Of a DNA stretch of 17,718 bases, positions 1 through 6,448 are shown one piece after another. Source of the stretch: Nanobdellota archaeon (GTDB lineage: Archaea > Nanobdellota > Nanobdellia > Pacearchaeales > GW2011-AR1); NCBI GenBank assembly GCA_022563455.1, contig JADFNI010000023.1, positions 1 through 17,718 of the forward strand. The letters run 5' to 3'. The translations under genes and the position numbers were made by a program. A model generated the notes under the pieces. It did no database searches. It was not told the DNA's origin and saw only the letters and a list, made by a program, of their open reading frames with translations. Numbering within the stretch: the first letter of the stretch is position 1; each line of letters begins with the position of its first letter.

Positions 1-761
1 TGATTTTTCCATCTAAATCCTATTTTAACTTCATCTTCTTCCAATCCTAGTTGGAGGGGTATATGTATTAGCCATTTATTTAGAACTTCGCTGTTGTTGT
101 AAGATTGAACTCTTTTCTCTTGTTGTTTATCATCAATAGCTGTGTCTAAAATAAATAAATCGTCTCCTTTCATGCTGCTTCTAATTTTGTATAAAAGTTC
201 GTGTATTTCAAAATTACCTAAAGTATTCCCAAGTAACAAAATTAGATTTTTTTTGTATTCTCCTCGTCTTAAGAATGGTATAACGTTTGGTAAATTCTCG
301 AAGTCGGAGATATTATATTGAAAATCAATTACTTCATCTATCTCCATAGAATGAAAAGTTAATATTGCTTTTTCAACCATATAGCTACTTATATCTATTG
401 GACAATATCTTATCTTAAGAGAAGGTTTTTTCTTTTTTAATTCTCTAACTATATTTGCAGCCTTAGTTCCGTCACCACATCCGAGATCAATAATATTTAT
501 ATGGTCGTCATGAATTTGATTTATAATATTATCAATATTTTCGGTTATTAAGCTCTTACTTTGAACTTGGCCAGTAGCATCTTTATAATTGGTCGAGTTC
601 TCTAAATCAAGATATCCTTGTGCTTGAGCAGGTTCTAGGTACCAAAGTTTTGAATCGGCAATATTCCAAATTCGCGTATTTCCCTCTAAAGAATATCCTC
701 GTTTTATTAGCTCTTTAAATGTCAAGCCGTTTATTTTTGAGTTCTCAGGGCTGGTTACCAT
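1..761 (-). CDS. EgtD-like SAM-dependent methyltransferase (N-terminal 253 residues, 3' end outside window)
   Basis: The reading frame opens with ATG at 761-759 and stays open to the left edge, so the C-terminus is missing. Residues 91-100 (IDLGCGDGTK) form the glycine-rich SAM-binding motif I, and residues 121-125 (PIDIS) supply the acidic residue expected after strand 2. Residues 176-184 (LLLGNTLGNF region) resemble the 'LGS/T-x-GNF' signature of the histidine-specific methyltransferase family (Methyltransf_33, EgtD). The substrate is unknown: motif I is not the EgtD-typical ELGSG form, so another amino-acid or small-molecule N-methyltransferase is possible. Translation probably starts at this ATG, because a TATA-like box (781-790, minus strand) lies about 25 nt upstream. 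It is divergent from the tRNA-Glu/uvrA side and separated from it by a long non-coding stretch. The methyltransferase fold is nearly certain; the EgtD family assignment is moderate. Confidence 0.7.
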   Translation of the reverse strand, partial: MVTSPENSKINGLTFKELIKRGYSLEGNTRIWNIADSKLWYLEPAQAQGYLDLENSTNYKDATGQVQSKSLITENIDNIINQIHDDHINIIDLGCGDGTKAANIVRELKKKKPSLKIRYCPIDISSYMVEKAILTFHSMEIDEVIDFQYNISDFENLPNVIPFLRRGEYKKNLILLLGNTLGNFEIHELLYKIRSSMKGDDLFILDTAIDDKQQEKRVQSYNNSEVLNKWLIHIPLQLGLEEDEVKIGFRWKN

Positions 762-780
762 AATTTTAGGGGGATATTAT

Positions 781-790
781 GCTTTTTATG
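781..790 (-). promoter_or_regulatory. TATA-like box of the EgtD-like methyltransferase gene
   Basis: On the minus strand this reads CATAAAAAGC, centred about 25 nt upstream of the ATG at 761. The spacing matches a leaderless archaeal promoter, as for most other genes here. Confidence 0.5.
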
Positions 791-846
791 TGTTTGTATT
801 GGGTTTTAAGTGGTGTTAGTAGTGTTTAATTTTGAGGACATAGTAA

Positions 847-856
847 TATTTAAAAG
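847..856 (+). promoter_or_regulatory. TATA-like box of the tRNA-Glu-like element
   Basis: TATTTAAAAG is centred 30 nt before position 881, where a sequence resembling the tRNA-Glu 5' end (GCACTTA followed by ATAGTCTAGT) begins. The real tRNA-Glu has the same arrangement (box centred about 28 nt before its first base), which suggests this element is or was transcribed. Confidence 0.4.
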
Positions 857-880
857 GAGATTTTTCAGTTATTTTTTATC

Positions 881-1041
881 GCACTTAATAGTCTAGTACT
901 GTTTCACGGCACGAGAACCTCTTCGAGGTGGCCAAGGATGCCTCTTCGCAATCATGTTCTTGTTATCCTTAATTTGTCAAGAACCTAATTACTTACCCTT
1001 TCAGACCGACGATGACCCGGGTTCAAATCCTTAGGATTTTT
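881..1041 (+). pseudogene. tRNA-Glu-like element with two hairpin-bearing insertions
   Basis: Four segments match the intact tRNA-Glu at 1081-1153 in the same order. ATAGTCTAGT (888-897) equals 1087-1096; a 15-nt D-arm segment (928-942) equals 1095-1109; CCCTTTCA (996-1003) equals the anticodon-loop segment 1111-1118; an 18-nt T-arm segment (1013-1030) equals 1125-1142. Between the first two lie about 30 extra bases holding a 5-bp hairpin (917-921 with 925-929). Between the second and third lie about 53 extra bases holding a perfect 7-bp hairpin (956-962 with 978-984, 15-nt loop). The acceptor 3' strand is absent: the T-loop runs into an AAATCC/GGATTT hairpin (1025-1039) and a T run. Neither the anticodon stem nor the acceptor stem can form, so it is most likely a decayed tRNA copy; a tRNA-derived regulatory RNA or a strongly rearranged intron-bearing gene are alternatives. 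Confidence 0.55.
1025..1041 (+). terminator. short hairpin with T run ending the tRNA-like element
   Basis: AAATCC and GGATTT form a perfect 6-bp stem around a 3-nt loop, with the T run at 1037-1041 on its 3' side. It lies just before the tRNA-Glu promoter and could end transcription of the upstream element. The stem is AT-rich, so this is tentative. Confidence 0.3.
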
Positions 1042-1048
1042 CGGAAGC

Positions 1049-1056
1049 TTTAAAAA
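1049..1056 (+). promoter_or_regulatory. TATA-like box of tRNA-Glu
   Basis: TTTAAAAA is centred about 28 nt upstream of the first tRNA base, which is the normal position for archaeal TBP/TFB initiation at a tRNA gene. Confidence 0.6.
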
Positions 1057-1080
1057 CAATTTTTATCTCGATAGAACATT

Positions 1081-1153
1081 GCTCCTATAGTCTAGTGGCC
1101 AAGGATGCCGCCCTTTCACGGCGGTGACCCGGGTTCAAATCCCGGTGGGAGCA
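1081..1153 (+). tRNA. tRNA-Glu (anticodon UUC)
   Basis: A complete 73-nt cloverleaf. The acceptor stem GCTCCTA pairs with TGGGAGC (one G-U pair) and is followed by discriminator A. The D-stem is GTCT/GGAT with a GG-containing loop. The anticodon stem CCGCC/GGCGG carries the loop CTTTCAC, giving anticodon TTC (glutamate). The T-arm is CCGGG-TTCAAAT-CCCGG. No CCA is encoded (the next bases are TTA), so a CCA-adding enzyme would be needed. There is no intron. Degenerate copies of this gene lie both upstream (881-1041) and downstream (to 1310). Confidence 0.96.
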
Positions 1154-1190
1154 TTACGTGATAGAACCCGGCTGGTTTACCATTGGCATA
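1144..1190 (+). repeat. direct repeat copy 1 (tRNA-Glu 3' end plus flank)
   Basis: A 47-nt unit that begins inside the tRNA (GGTGGGAGCA) and continues through TTACGTGATAGAAC to GCATA. It matches 1217-1263 at 43 of 47 positions by eye. It contains a small inverted repeat, TGGT-TT-ACCA (1173-1182). Confidence 0.85.
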
Positions 1191-1216
1191 ACCTTGCTTC
1201 ACAGGCCATAAATCAT

Positions 1217-1263
1217 GGTAGGAGCATTACGTGATAGAACTCGGCTGGTTTACCACTTGCATA
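1217..1263 (+). repeat. direct repeat copy 2 (tRNA-Glu 3' end plus flank)
   Basis: The second 47-nt copy starts 73 nt after copy 1, exactly one tRNA length. It again carries a tRNA-like 3' end (GGTAGGAGCA) followed by the same flank. The sequence before it (about 1195-1216, with TTCAC and a CCAT/ATGG mini-stem) faintly resembles a shortened tRNA anticodon and T region, suggesting a decayed tandem tRNA copy. Confidence 0.85.
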
Positions 1264-1295
1264 TCCATTGATTCTGCCAAAAGAGTCTAGGTTCT

Positions 1296-1310
1296 GGTAG
1301 GAGCATTTTT
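1296..1310 (+). repeat. direct repeat copy 3 (partial) ending in T run
   Basis: GGTAGGAGCATT is identical to the first 12 bases of copy 2 and lies 79 nt further on. It then diverges into a T run (1306-1310) that could serve as terminator for the tRNA region. Confidence 0.6.
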
Positions 1311-1333
1311 CACCAAGAAGTTCTAACAAAGGC

Positions 1334-1341
1334 TTTTAAAT
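1334..1341 (+). promoter_or_regulatory. TATA-like box of uvrA
   Basis: TTTTAAAT is centred about 36 nt upstream of the uvrA ATG. This predicts a leader of roughly 10 nt, slightly longer than the leaderless spacing seen for the other genes. No Shine-Dalgarno sequence is visible. Confidence 0.4.
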
Positions 1342-1373
1342 CGCTAATTCGCCTACTATAATATTCTGATAAA

Positions 1374-4169
1374 ATGAAAAACATAATTATTAAGGGAGCA
1401 AGAGAACATAATTTAAAAAACATTAGCATAGAACTTCCTCGGGAGAAATTTATAGTGATTACTGGATTATCTGGATCTGGGAAATCAACACTGGCATTTG
1501 ACACGCTTTATGCTGAGGGCCAGAGACGTTATGTTGAGAGTTTGTCTGCTTATGCTCGACAGTTTTTGGGTCTTATGAATAAACCTGACGTTGATACTAT
1601 TGAGGGCTTAAGTCCTGCAATTTCAATTGAACAAAAGACTACTAGTAAAAATCCTAGATCGACTGTTGGAACCGTGACTGAAATATATGATTACTTGAGG
1701 CTTTTATTTGCAAGAGTTGGAAAACCACACTGCCCTGTTCATAAAATTTCGATCGAATCTTCGACACCTGAAAAAATAAGTGACCAAATAAAATATGAAA
1801 TGACTGGTTCCGTTACTGTCTTGTCTCCAATTATTCGTCAGAAGAAAGGGACTTATGAGCAGCTTCTTAAAGATTTGAATAAAGAGGGGTATTCTAGGGT
1901 TAGGGTTAACGGTAAAATTTATAGAACTGACGAAACGGTGAAACTTACGCGTTATAAAAAACATGATATTGAAATAGTAATTGATCGGGTTGATGTAAAG
2001 GATACTAACCGACTTGCCGAGGCTATTGAAATTGCTGTTAAACGATGCGAGGATGGTTTGATTGAAGTGATTGACTCTTCAGGTAACAAACATGTATACT
2101 CTTCGATTATGGCTTGTCCTGAGTGTGGAATTGGTTTCGAGGAATTACAGCCCCGAATGTTTTCGTTTAATTCCCCTTTTGGAGCATGTGAAGAATGTCA
2201 TGGACTTGGAATAAAAAGCGAATTTGACCCTCATTTAGTCTTATCAGATATGACTCTTAGTATAATTGATGGAGCAATAAAACTCTATGGTAGAATGGAT
2301 AACTCTTGGAGAACACAACAATTAGCTGTCGTTGGAAAAAAGTTTGGATTTGATATATTTACCCCAATGGAGAAATTAACGGATAAACAGTTAGAAATTT
2401 TGCTTTACGGATCAACAGAACCCCTCAAAGGGAATTGGTCAAATGGAGCAACTATGGATTTTAAAAATGGATGGGAGGGAATAATTCCTCAGTCGTCTAG
2501 ACTCTATAAACAAACTGATTCAGATTGGAGAAGACGTTCCCTTGAAAAATTTATGAGAAATCAAGAATGTACAGTTTGTCATGGAAAAAGATTGCAGGAT
2601 AAAATCTTAGCAGTGACTATTATGGAAAAATCGATTGTTGAAGTAACTGAGCTTTCTATTGAATTATGTGTACATTTTTTTAAGAGTATTCATTTAAGTG
2701 AAAAAGAAAACGAAATTGCAAAATTAATTTTGAAAGAAATTCGAGAAAGATTGGATTTTTTGAATTCTGTTGGGCTTGGATATTTAAATCTTTCAAGAAA
2801 ATCAGGAACGCTCTCAGGTGGAGAAGCACAAAGGATAAGACTTGCCACACAAATTGGAGCAAATTTAATGGGAGTTATGTATATTTTAGATGAACCGTCT
2901 ATTGGGCTTCATCAACGGGATAATAACAAATTAATTGATACTCTTCATAAACTAAGAGATCTTGGGAATACCTTAATTGTTGTAGAACATGATGAAGATA
3001 CTATTCGCAAGGCAGACTATGTGGTGGATATGGGTCCTGGAGCTGGAATACATGGTGGAGAGATTGTTGCAAAAGGAACTCCTGAAGAAATAATTAATAA
3101 TAAGAATTCTCTAACTGGAAAATATCTATCGGGGGAGTTGAAAATTGCATTGCCACAAAAAAGAAGAACTAGTGATAAATTTATAACATTAAAAGGTTGT
3201 AAGGAAAATAATTTAAAAAATATTGATGTAAATATTCCAATTGGAGTATTTAATACTATAACAGGAGTTTCTGGATCTGGAAAATCTACACTAATTAATC
3301 AAATTTTATATAGGTCAATGATGAAAAAGCTTCATGATTCTAGTTTGGTTCCAGGCAAACATGATAGTTTAGAATTTGACTCGAGAATTGATAAGGTAAT
3401 AGTAATTGATCAGAGTCCTATTGGGAAGACACCTAGGAGTAATCCTGCAACGTATACTAAGATTTTTGACGAAGTAAGGGTTGTATTTGCAAATACTCTG
3501 GATGCAAAAGCTCGAGGCTATAAGGTTGGGAGATTTTCTTTTAATGTTAAGGGAGGACGATGTGAGAAATGTCAAGGAGATGGAACGATAAAAATTGAAA
3601 TGCATTTTTTGCCAGATGTGTATGTTCAATGTGAAGAATGTAAGGGTGCAAGATATAATAAAGAAACTTTGGAAATTTTATATAAAGGGAAAAACATCGC
3701 CCAAATTTTAGATTTGAGTGTTGAGGAAGCTCTTAAAATATTTGAAAATATCCCAAATATTCTAAGAAAGCTAGAGACATTGAATTCTGTTGGACTTGAT
3801 TACATCAAACTTGGACAAAGTGCGGTGACTTTATCTGGTGGGGAGAGTCAACGAATAAAATTGACACGAGAACTTGCGAAGAGAGGTACTGGAAAAACAT
3901 TATATTTACTCGATGAGCCAACGACCGGACTTCATTTTCATGATATAAGAAAATTGTTGAGCGTAATTCAGAGTTTGGTTGATAAAGGAAACACCATAGT
4001 AATAATTGAGCATAATTTGGATGTGATAAAGTCATCTGACCATATAATTGATCTTGGGCCTGAAGGGGGAATAAATGGTGGGGAGATTGTTGCTGAAGGG
4101 AGTCCTGAAGAAGTTATAAAGAATAAGAAAAGTTATACTGGGCATTTTTTGAAAAAGATATTAAAATAA
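1374..4169 (+). CDS. uvrA: UvrABC excinuclease subunit A
   Basis: UvrA is the damage-sensing, DNA-binding ATPase of bacterial-type nucleotide excision repair; a UvrA dimer finds helix distortions and loads UvrB. At 931 residues it is full length (E. coli UvrA has 940). It carries two ABC cassettes. The first has Walker A at 31-39 (GLSGSGKST), signature SGGEAQR at 481-487 and Walker B LDEPSIGLH near 505-513. The second has Walker A at 631-639 (GVSGSGKST), signature SGGESQR and LLDEPTTGLH. Zinc-binding cysteine pairs are at C248/C251 with C272/C275 and at C730/C733 with C753/C756. All hallmark motifs are intact. Its 3' end overlaps the convergent rhodanese gene by 9 nt. uvrC and uvrB follow downstream, interrupted by two minus-strand genes. 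UvrABC in archaea is generally taken to have come from bacteria. Confidence 0.98.
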   Translation: MKNIIIKGAREHNLKNISIELPREKFIVITGLSGSGKSTLAFDTLYAEGQRRYVESLSAYARQFLGLMNKPDVDTIEGLSPAISIEQKTTSKNPRSTVGTVTEIYDYLRLLFARVGKPHCPVHKISIESSTPEKISDQIKYEMTGSVTVLSPIIRQKKGTYEQLLKDLNKEGYSRVRVNGKIYRTDETVKLTRYKKHDIEIVIDRVDVKDTNRLAEAIEIAVKRCEDGLIEVIDSSGNKHVYSSIMACPECGIGFEELQPRMFSFNSPFGACEECHGLGIKSEFDPHLVLSDMTLSIIDGAIKLYGRMDNSWRTQQLAVVGKKFGFDIFTPMEKLTDKQLEILLYGSTEPLKGNWSNGATMDFKNGWEGIIPQSSRLYKQTDSDWRRRSLEKFMRNQECTVCHGKRLQDKILAVTIMEKSIVEVTELSIELCVHFFKSIHLSEKENEIAKLILKEIRERLDFLNSVGLGYLNLSRKSGTLSGGEAQRIRLATQIGANLMGVMYILDEPSIGLHQRDNNKLIDTLHKLRDLGNTLIVVEHDEDTIRKADYVVDMGPGAGIHGGEIVAKGTPEEIINNKNSLTGKYLSGELKIALPQKRRTSDKFITLKGCKENNLKNIDVNIPIGVFNTITGVSGSGKSTLINQILYRSMMKKLHDSSLVPGKHDSLEFDSRIDKVIVIDQSPIGKTPRSNPATYTKIFDEVRVVFANTLDAKARGYKVGRFSFNVKGGRCEKCQGDGTIKIEMHFLPDVYVQCEECKGARYNKETLEILYKGKNIAQILDLSVEEALKIFENIPNILRKLETLNSVGLDYIKLGQSAVTLSGGESQRIKLTRELAKRGTGKTLYLLDEPTTGLHFHDIRKLLSVIQSLVDKGNTIVIIEHNLDVIKSSDHIIDLGPEGGINGGEIVAEGSPEEVIKNKKSYTGHFLKKILK

Positions 4170-4460
4170 ATATTCTGAGATTCCCTTATCTAATTCGTAA
4201 ACATCTATGAATCCCATATCTTGCATTAGTTTTAATGTAATTTTGCTTCGGTTTGCGTGAGCGCAATAAAGTAAATATTTTTTGTCTTTTTTTAGAACAT
4301 TAATCATTAATTTAAAATTTGGATTATAAAAATCTCTTTCCAAGGCATCTGGATTGATTTTTCCAGTTGCAGTTTCTTCTGGAGTTCGTAGATCAATTAA
4401 GATATAATCTCCACTGTCTAATTTTTCTTTAAAATCTGTGTTATTAATTGAATGATCCAT
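4161..4460 (-). CDS. rhodanese-like domain protein (sulfurtransferase)
   Basis: A single-domain rhodanese of 99 residues, about the size of one rhodanese module. Residues 20-29 (ILIDLRTPEE) match the conserved strand and CH2A-like start of the fold. Residues 65-72 (YCAHANRS) form the active-site loop, with catalytic Cys66 and the conserved Arg71. Such proteins pass sulfane sulfur from thiosulfate or persulfides to acceptors, for example in tRNA thiolation or Fe-S assembly; the partner cannot be told here. The start ATG at 4460 has a TATA-like box about 25 nt upstream. The stop lies inside the last codons of uvrA on the opposite strand. No signal peptide is visible, so it is cytoplasmic. Confidence 0.9.
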   Translation of the reverse strand: MDHSINNTDFKEKLDSGDYILIDLRTPEETATGKINPDALERDFYNPNFKLMINVLKKDKKYLLYCAHANRSKITLKLMQDMGFIDVYELDKGISEYLF

Positions 4461-4480
4461 GATCGTATTTATTAAAATTA

Positions 4481-4489
4481 ATTTATATA
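4481..4489 (-). promoter_or_regulatory. TATA-like box of the rhodanese gene
   Basis: On the minus strand this reads TATATAAAT, centred about 25 nt upstream of the ATG at 4460. It lies directly against the end of the preceding gene (stop at 4491). Confidence 0.5.
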
Positions 4490-4490
4490 C

Positions 4491-4799
4491 TTATAAGCTA
4501 CTATAAGCTAGAAGACTTTCTAAAGGTATATATGAAGCTCCAATTCTACCCCTATCACTTATTTCCTTTGAACAATATAATACAGGTATATTGGTTCCCC
4601 TATGAATGCCTATTCCCGCGATAAAATAGGTGTCCTTTAATGGTCCAAGACCAAAAAAAGATCTTAATCCAGATGGAGATGTTTGTAATACAGCTTTATC
4701 AACAACAACATGCACTGCATTTTCTCCAAATACACCATTAGTTCTTGGAAGCATGCCCTCTAACTTCTTACTATCCGACTTATCCCATCTGATTTTCAT
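4491..4799 (-). CDS. uncharacterised 102-residue protein
   Basis: I do not recognise this family. The protein is soluble-looking, with a charged N-terminus (MKIRWDKSDSKK) and a glycine- and aromatic-rich middle (residues about 44-67, with SGLRSFFGLG and AGIGIHRG). It has one cysteine and no membrane segment or known motif. It appears to be a genuine gene because the frame fills the space between the uvrC promoter and the rhodanese gene, and because a TATA-like box lies 26 nt upstream of its ATG on the minus strand. It is divergent from uvrC, with only 41 bp between start codons, so the two may be expressed together. The last codons contain a 9-nt direct repeat (4492-4500 and 4502-4510), probably coincidental. 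Confidence 0.65.
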   Translation of the reverse strand: MKIRWDKSDSKKLEGMLPRTNGVFGENAVHVVVDKAVLQTSPSGLRSFFGLGPLKDTYFIAGIGIHRGTNIPVLYCSKEISDRGRIGASYIPLESLLAYSSL

Positions 4800-4803
4800 T
4801 ATA

Positions 4804-4813
4804 TATTAATATC
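4804..4813 (+). promoter_or_regulatory. TATA-like box of uvrC
   Basis: TATTAATATC lies about 32 nt before the ATG at 4841 and about 41 nt before the alternative in-frame ATG at 4850. Together with the opposing box at 4821-4829 it forms a compact divergent promoter region. Confidence 0.35.
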
Positions 4814-4820
4814 TAAAGGA

Positions 4821-4829
4821 TTTTTAAAG
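4821..4829 (-). promoter_or_regulatory. TATA-like box of the 102-residue protein gene
   Basis: On the minus strand this reads CTTTAAAAA, centred about 26 nt upstream of the ATG at 4799. It sits inside the 41-bp region shared with uvrC. Confidence 0.45.
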
Positions 4830-4840
4830 ATATATGCTCT

Positions 4841-6409
4841 ATGAAAGACATGGTGAATAAGATTAAATTGAAAGAAGTTCCAGAAAATCCTGGTTGTTAT
4901 TTGTATAAAGATTCTCGAGGAAAAATAATTTATATTGGAAAGGCAAAAAATTTGAAAAAAAGAGTTGCTAGTTATTTTACAAAGGGTGATCATACACCTA
5001 AAACTCTACAGCTTTTGAAGAATCTAGTTTCAGTAGATTTTTTTATAACGGACAATGAGGTTGAAGCTTTAATTTTAGAGAACAATTTGATAAAAAAATT
5101 TAAACCAAAATATAATATTAGTTTAAGGGATTCTAAAAGATATGCATATATACAGATAACTGGGGAGGAATACCCTAGGATAATGCTTGCTAGAAAACGT
5201 GAAGGTGAAGGTCGCTTTTATGGGCCTTTTGTTTCTGGAGCTTCTAGGGATTATTTGATGGATGCATTGATTAAGATATTTGGAATTAGGACCTGTAATA
5301 AAATGCCTAAACGAGAATGTCTTCGCTATTCTCTTGGAATTTGTACGGCTCCTTGTACTGCAAAAATTTCTAAGACTGAATATTTGGAGCGAGTAAGATC
5401 TGCTGAGTTGGTTTTAAAGGGAAAGACAAAGAAACTTGTGAAAACTCTTTTTATAAAGATGAAGGAAAATGCTGCTGTACAAAATTATGAGAAAAGTCTG
5501 GAAATAAAAAATCAAATTGAAGCTACAAAATATTTAAGGGAAAAACAAAAGATGGAGCGGAAAAGAGATTATGACGAGGATATAATAAATTTTATTGTTC
5601 AAAAAGATAAGGTAGATTTGCTTCTTTTTAATTCAAGAAAAGGTATACTTGAAAATAAACAGGAATTTGAATTTAATTTGAATGATAATTTTTTAGAAGA
5701 GTTTTTGATACAGTATTATTCAGATAATGAGATTCCTAGAAAGGTGATTGTTCCATCAAAGGTGGATGAAAACATTGAAAAATATCTTGAAAAAATAAAG
5801 GGCTCTAAGGTTGAGGTTATTGTTCCAAAAGCTGGGATCTCTAAGGAACTGCTTGAACTTGTTTTGAAGAATTTAGAAATAATGTTATTTGGAGATCAAG
5901 ATAAGATTGAAGATTTAATGAATAAACTGAAATTGAACGAGCTTCCTCGAGTGATAGAATGTTTTGATGTATCTCATTTGTCTGGGACCTCGACTGTAGC
6001 CTCAATGGTTCAATTTAGAAATGGGAAGGCTGATAAAAGTAATTATCGAAAATATAAACTTAGAACGGTTGCTGGAATTGATGATTTTTTGTCTATGAAG
6101 GAAGTTATTCGTAGGAGGTATACCAAACTTATGCGTGAGAAACTTGCTATGCCTAACTTGGTTGTTGTTGATGGTGGAAAGGGACAGCTTAGTTCAACAA
6201 TAGAGGTTTTAGAGGAACTTAATTTAAAGCTTGTTGTGATATCTCTTGCGAAAAGAGAAGAAGAAGTTTTTATTCCTGGAAGATCAGCTCCTGTAATTTT
6301 AGATAAAAGAGGAAAAGCTTTGAAACTACTTATTCAAATAAGGGATGAAGCTCATAGATTTGCGATTTCTTATAATCGGCTTTTGAGGAAGAAGAAATTG
6401 TTTGAATAA
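4841..6409 (+). CDS. uvrC: UvrABC excinuclease subunit C, lacking the C-terminal HhH domain
   Basis: UvrC makes the dual incision around a lesion in the UvrB-DNA complex. In order it has: an N-terminal GIY-YIG nuclease (residues about 15-92, with GCY at 18-20, YIG at 31-33, Arg41 and the LENNLIK glutamate at 80); a four-cysteine cluster C152/C160/C168/C172, which in bacterial UvrC binds an Fe-S cluster; a UVR UvrB-contact segment near 205-232; and the RNase-H-like 5' nuclease with D376 (FDVSHLSG), D444 (VVDGGKGQL) and H505 (DEAHRFAI). It ends 17 residues after H505, at 522 residues. The tandem helix-hairpin-helix DNA-binding domain of standard UvrC (about 610 in E. coli) is absent, and no frame continuing it is evident because uvrB starts 39 nt later. 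The start is ATG 4841; ATG 4850 (Met4) is a possible alternative. Confidence 0.97.
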   Translation: MKDMVNKIKLKEVPENPGCYLYKDSRGKIIYIGKAKNLKKRVASYFTKGDHTPKTLQLLKNLVSVDFFITDNEVEALILENNLIKKFKPKYNISLRDSKRYAYIQITGEEYPRIMLARKREGEGRFYGPFVSGASRDYLMDALIKIFGIRTCNKMPKRECLRYSLGICTAPCTAKISKTEYLERVRSAELVLKGKTKKLVKTLFIKMKENAAVQNYEKSLEIKNQIEATKYLREKQKMERKRDYDEDIINFIVQKDKVDLLLFNSRKGILENKQEFEFNLNDNFLEEFLIQYYSDNEIPRKVIVPSKVDENIEKYLEKIKGSKVEVIVPKAGISKELLELVLKNLEIMLFGDQDKIEDLMNKLKLNELPRVIECFDVSHLSGTSTVASMVQFRNGKADKSNYRKYKLRTVAGIDDFLSMKEVIRRRYTKLMREKLAMPNLVVVDGGKGQLSSTIEVLEELNLKLVVISLAKREEEVFIPGRSAPVILDKRGKALKLLIQIRDEAHRFAISYNRLLRKKKLFE

Positions 6410-6419
6410 ACCAAAAACT

Positions 6420-6425
6420 CTTTAA
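6420..6425 (+). promoter_or_regulatory. TATA-like box of uvrB
   Basis: CTTTAA is centred about 26 nt upstream of the uvrB ATG, in the 39-nt gap after the uvrC stop. uvrB can therefore be transcribed as its own leaderless message as well as by read-through. Confidence 0.45.
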
Positions 6426-6448
6426 CCGCCCACTTCTACGGAATTCTT

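Noticed and set aside
881..1041. A functional second tRNA-Glu with two introns
   Set aside because: Even after removing both insertions the acceptor 3' strand, the T-stem 3' side and a paired anticodon stem are missing, so no mature tRNA can be built from this segment alone.
1310..1504. Several long open frames antisense to uvrA, uvrB, the helicase and the coiled-coil gene
   Set aside because: They lie wholly or mostly inside well-supported genes, have no recognisable domains, and their compositions are those expected of antisense reading of AT-rich coding DNA.
4492..4510. Tandem 9-nt repeat TATAAGCTA separated by one base
   Set aside because: It is two copies only, lies within the last codons of the orphan gene, and is AT-rich, so chance is a sufficient explanation.
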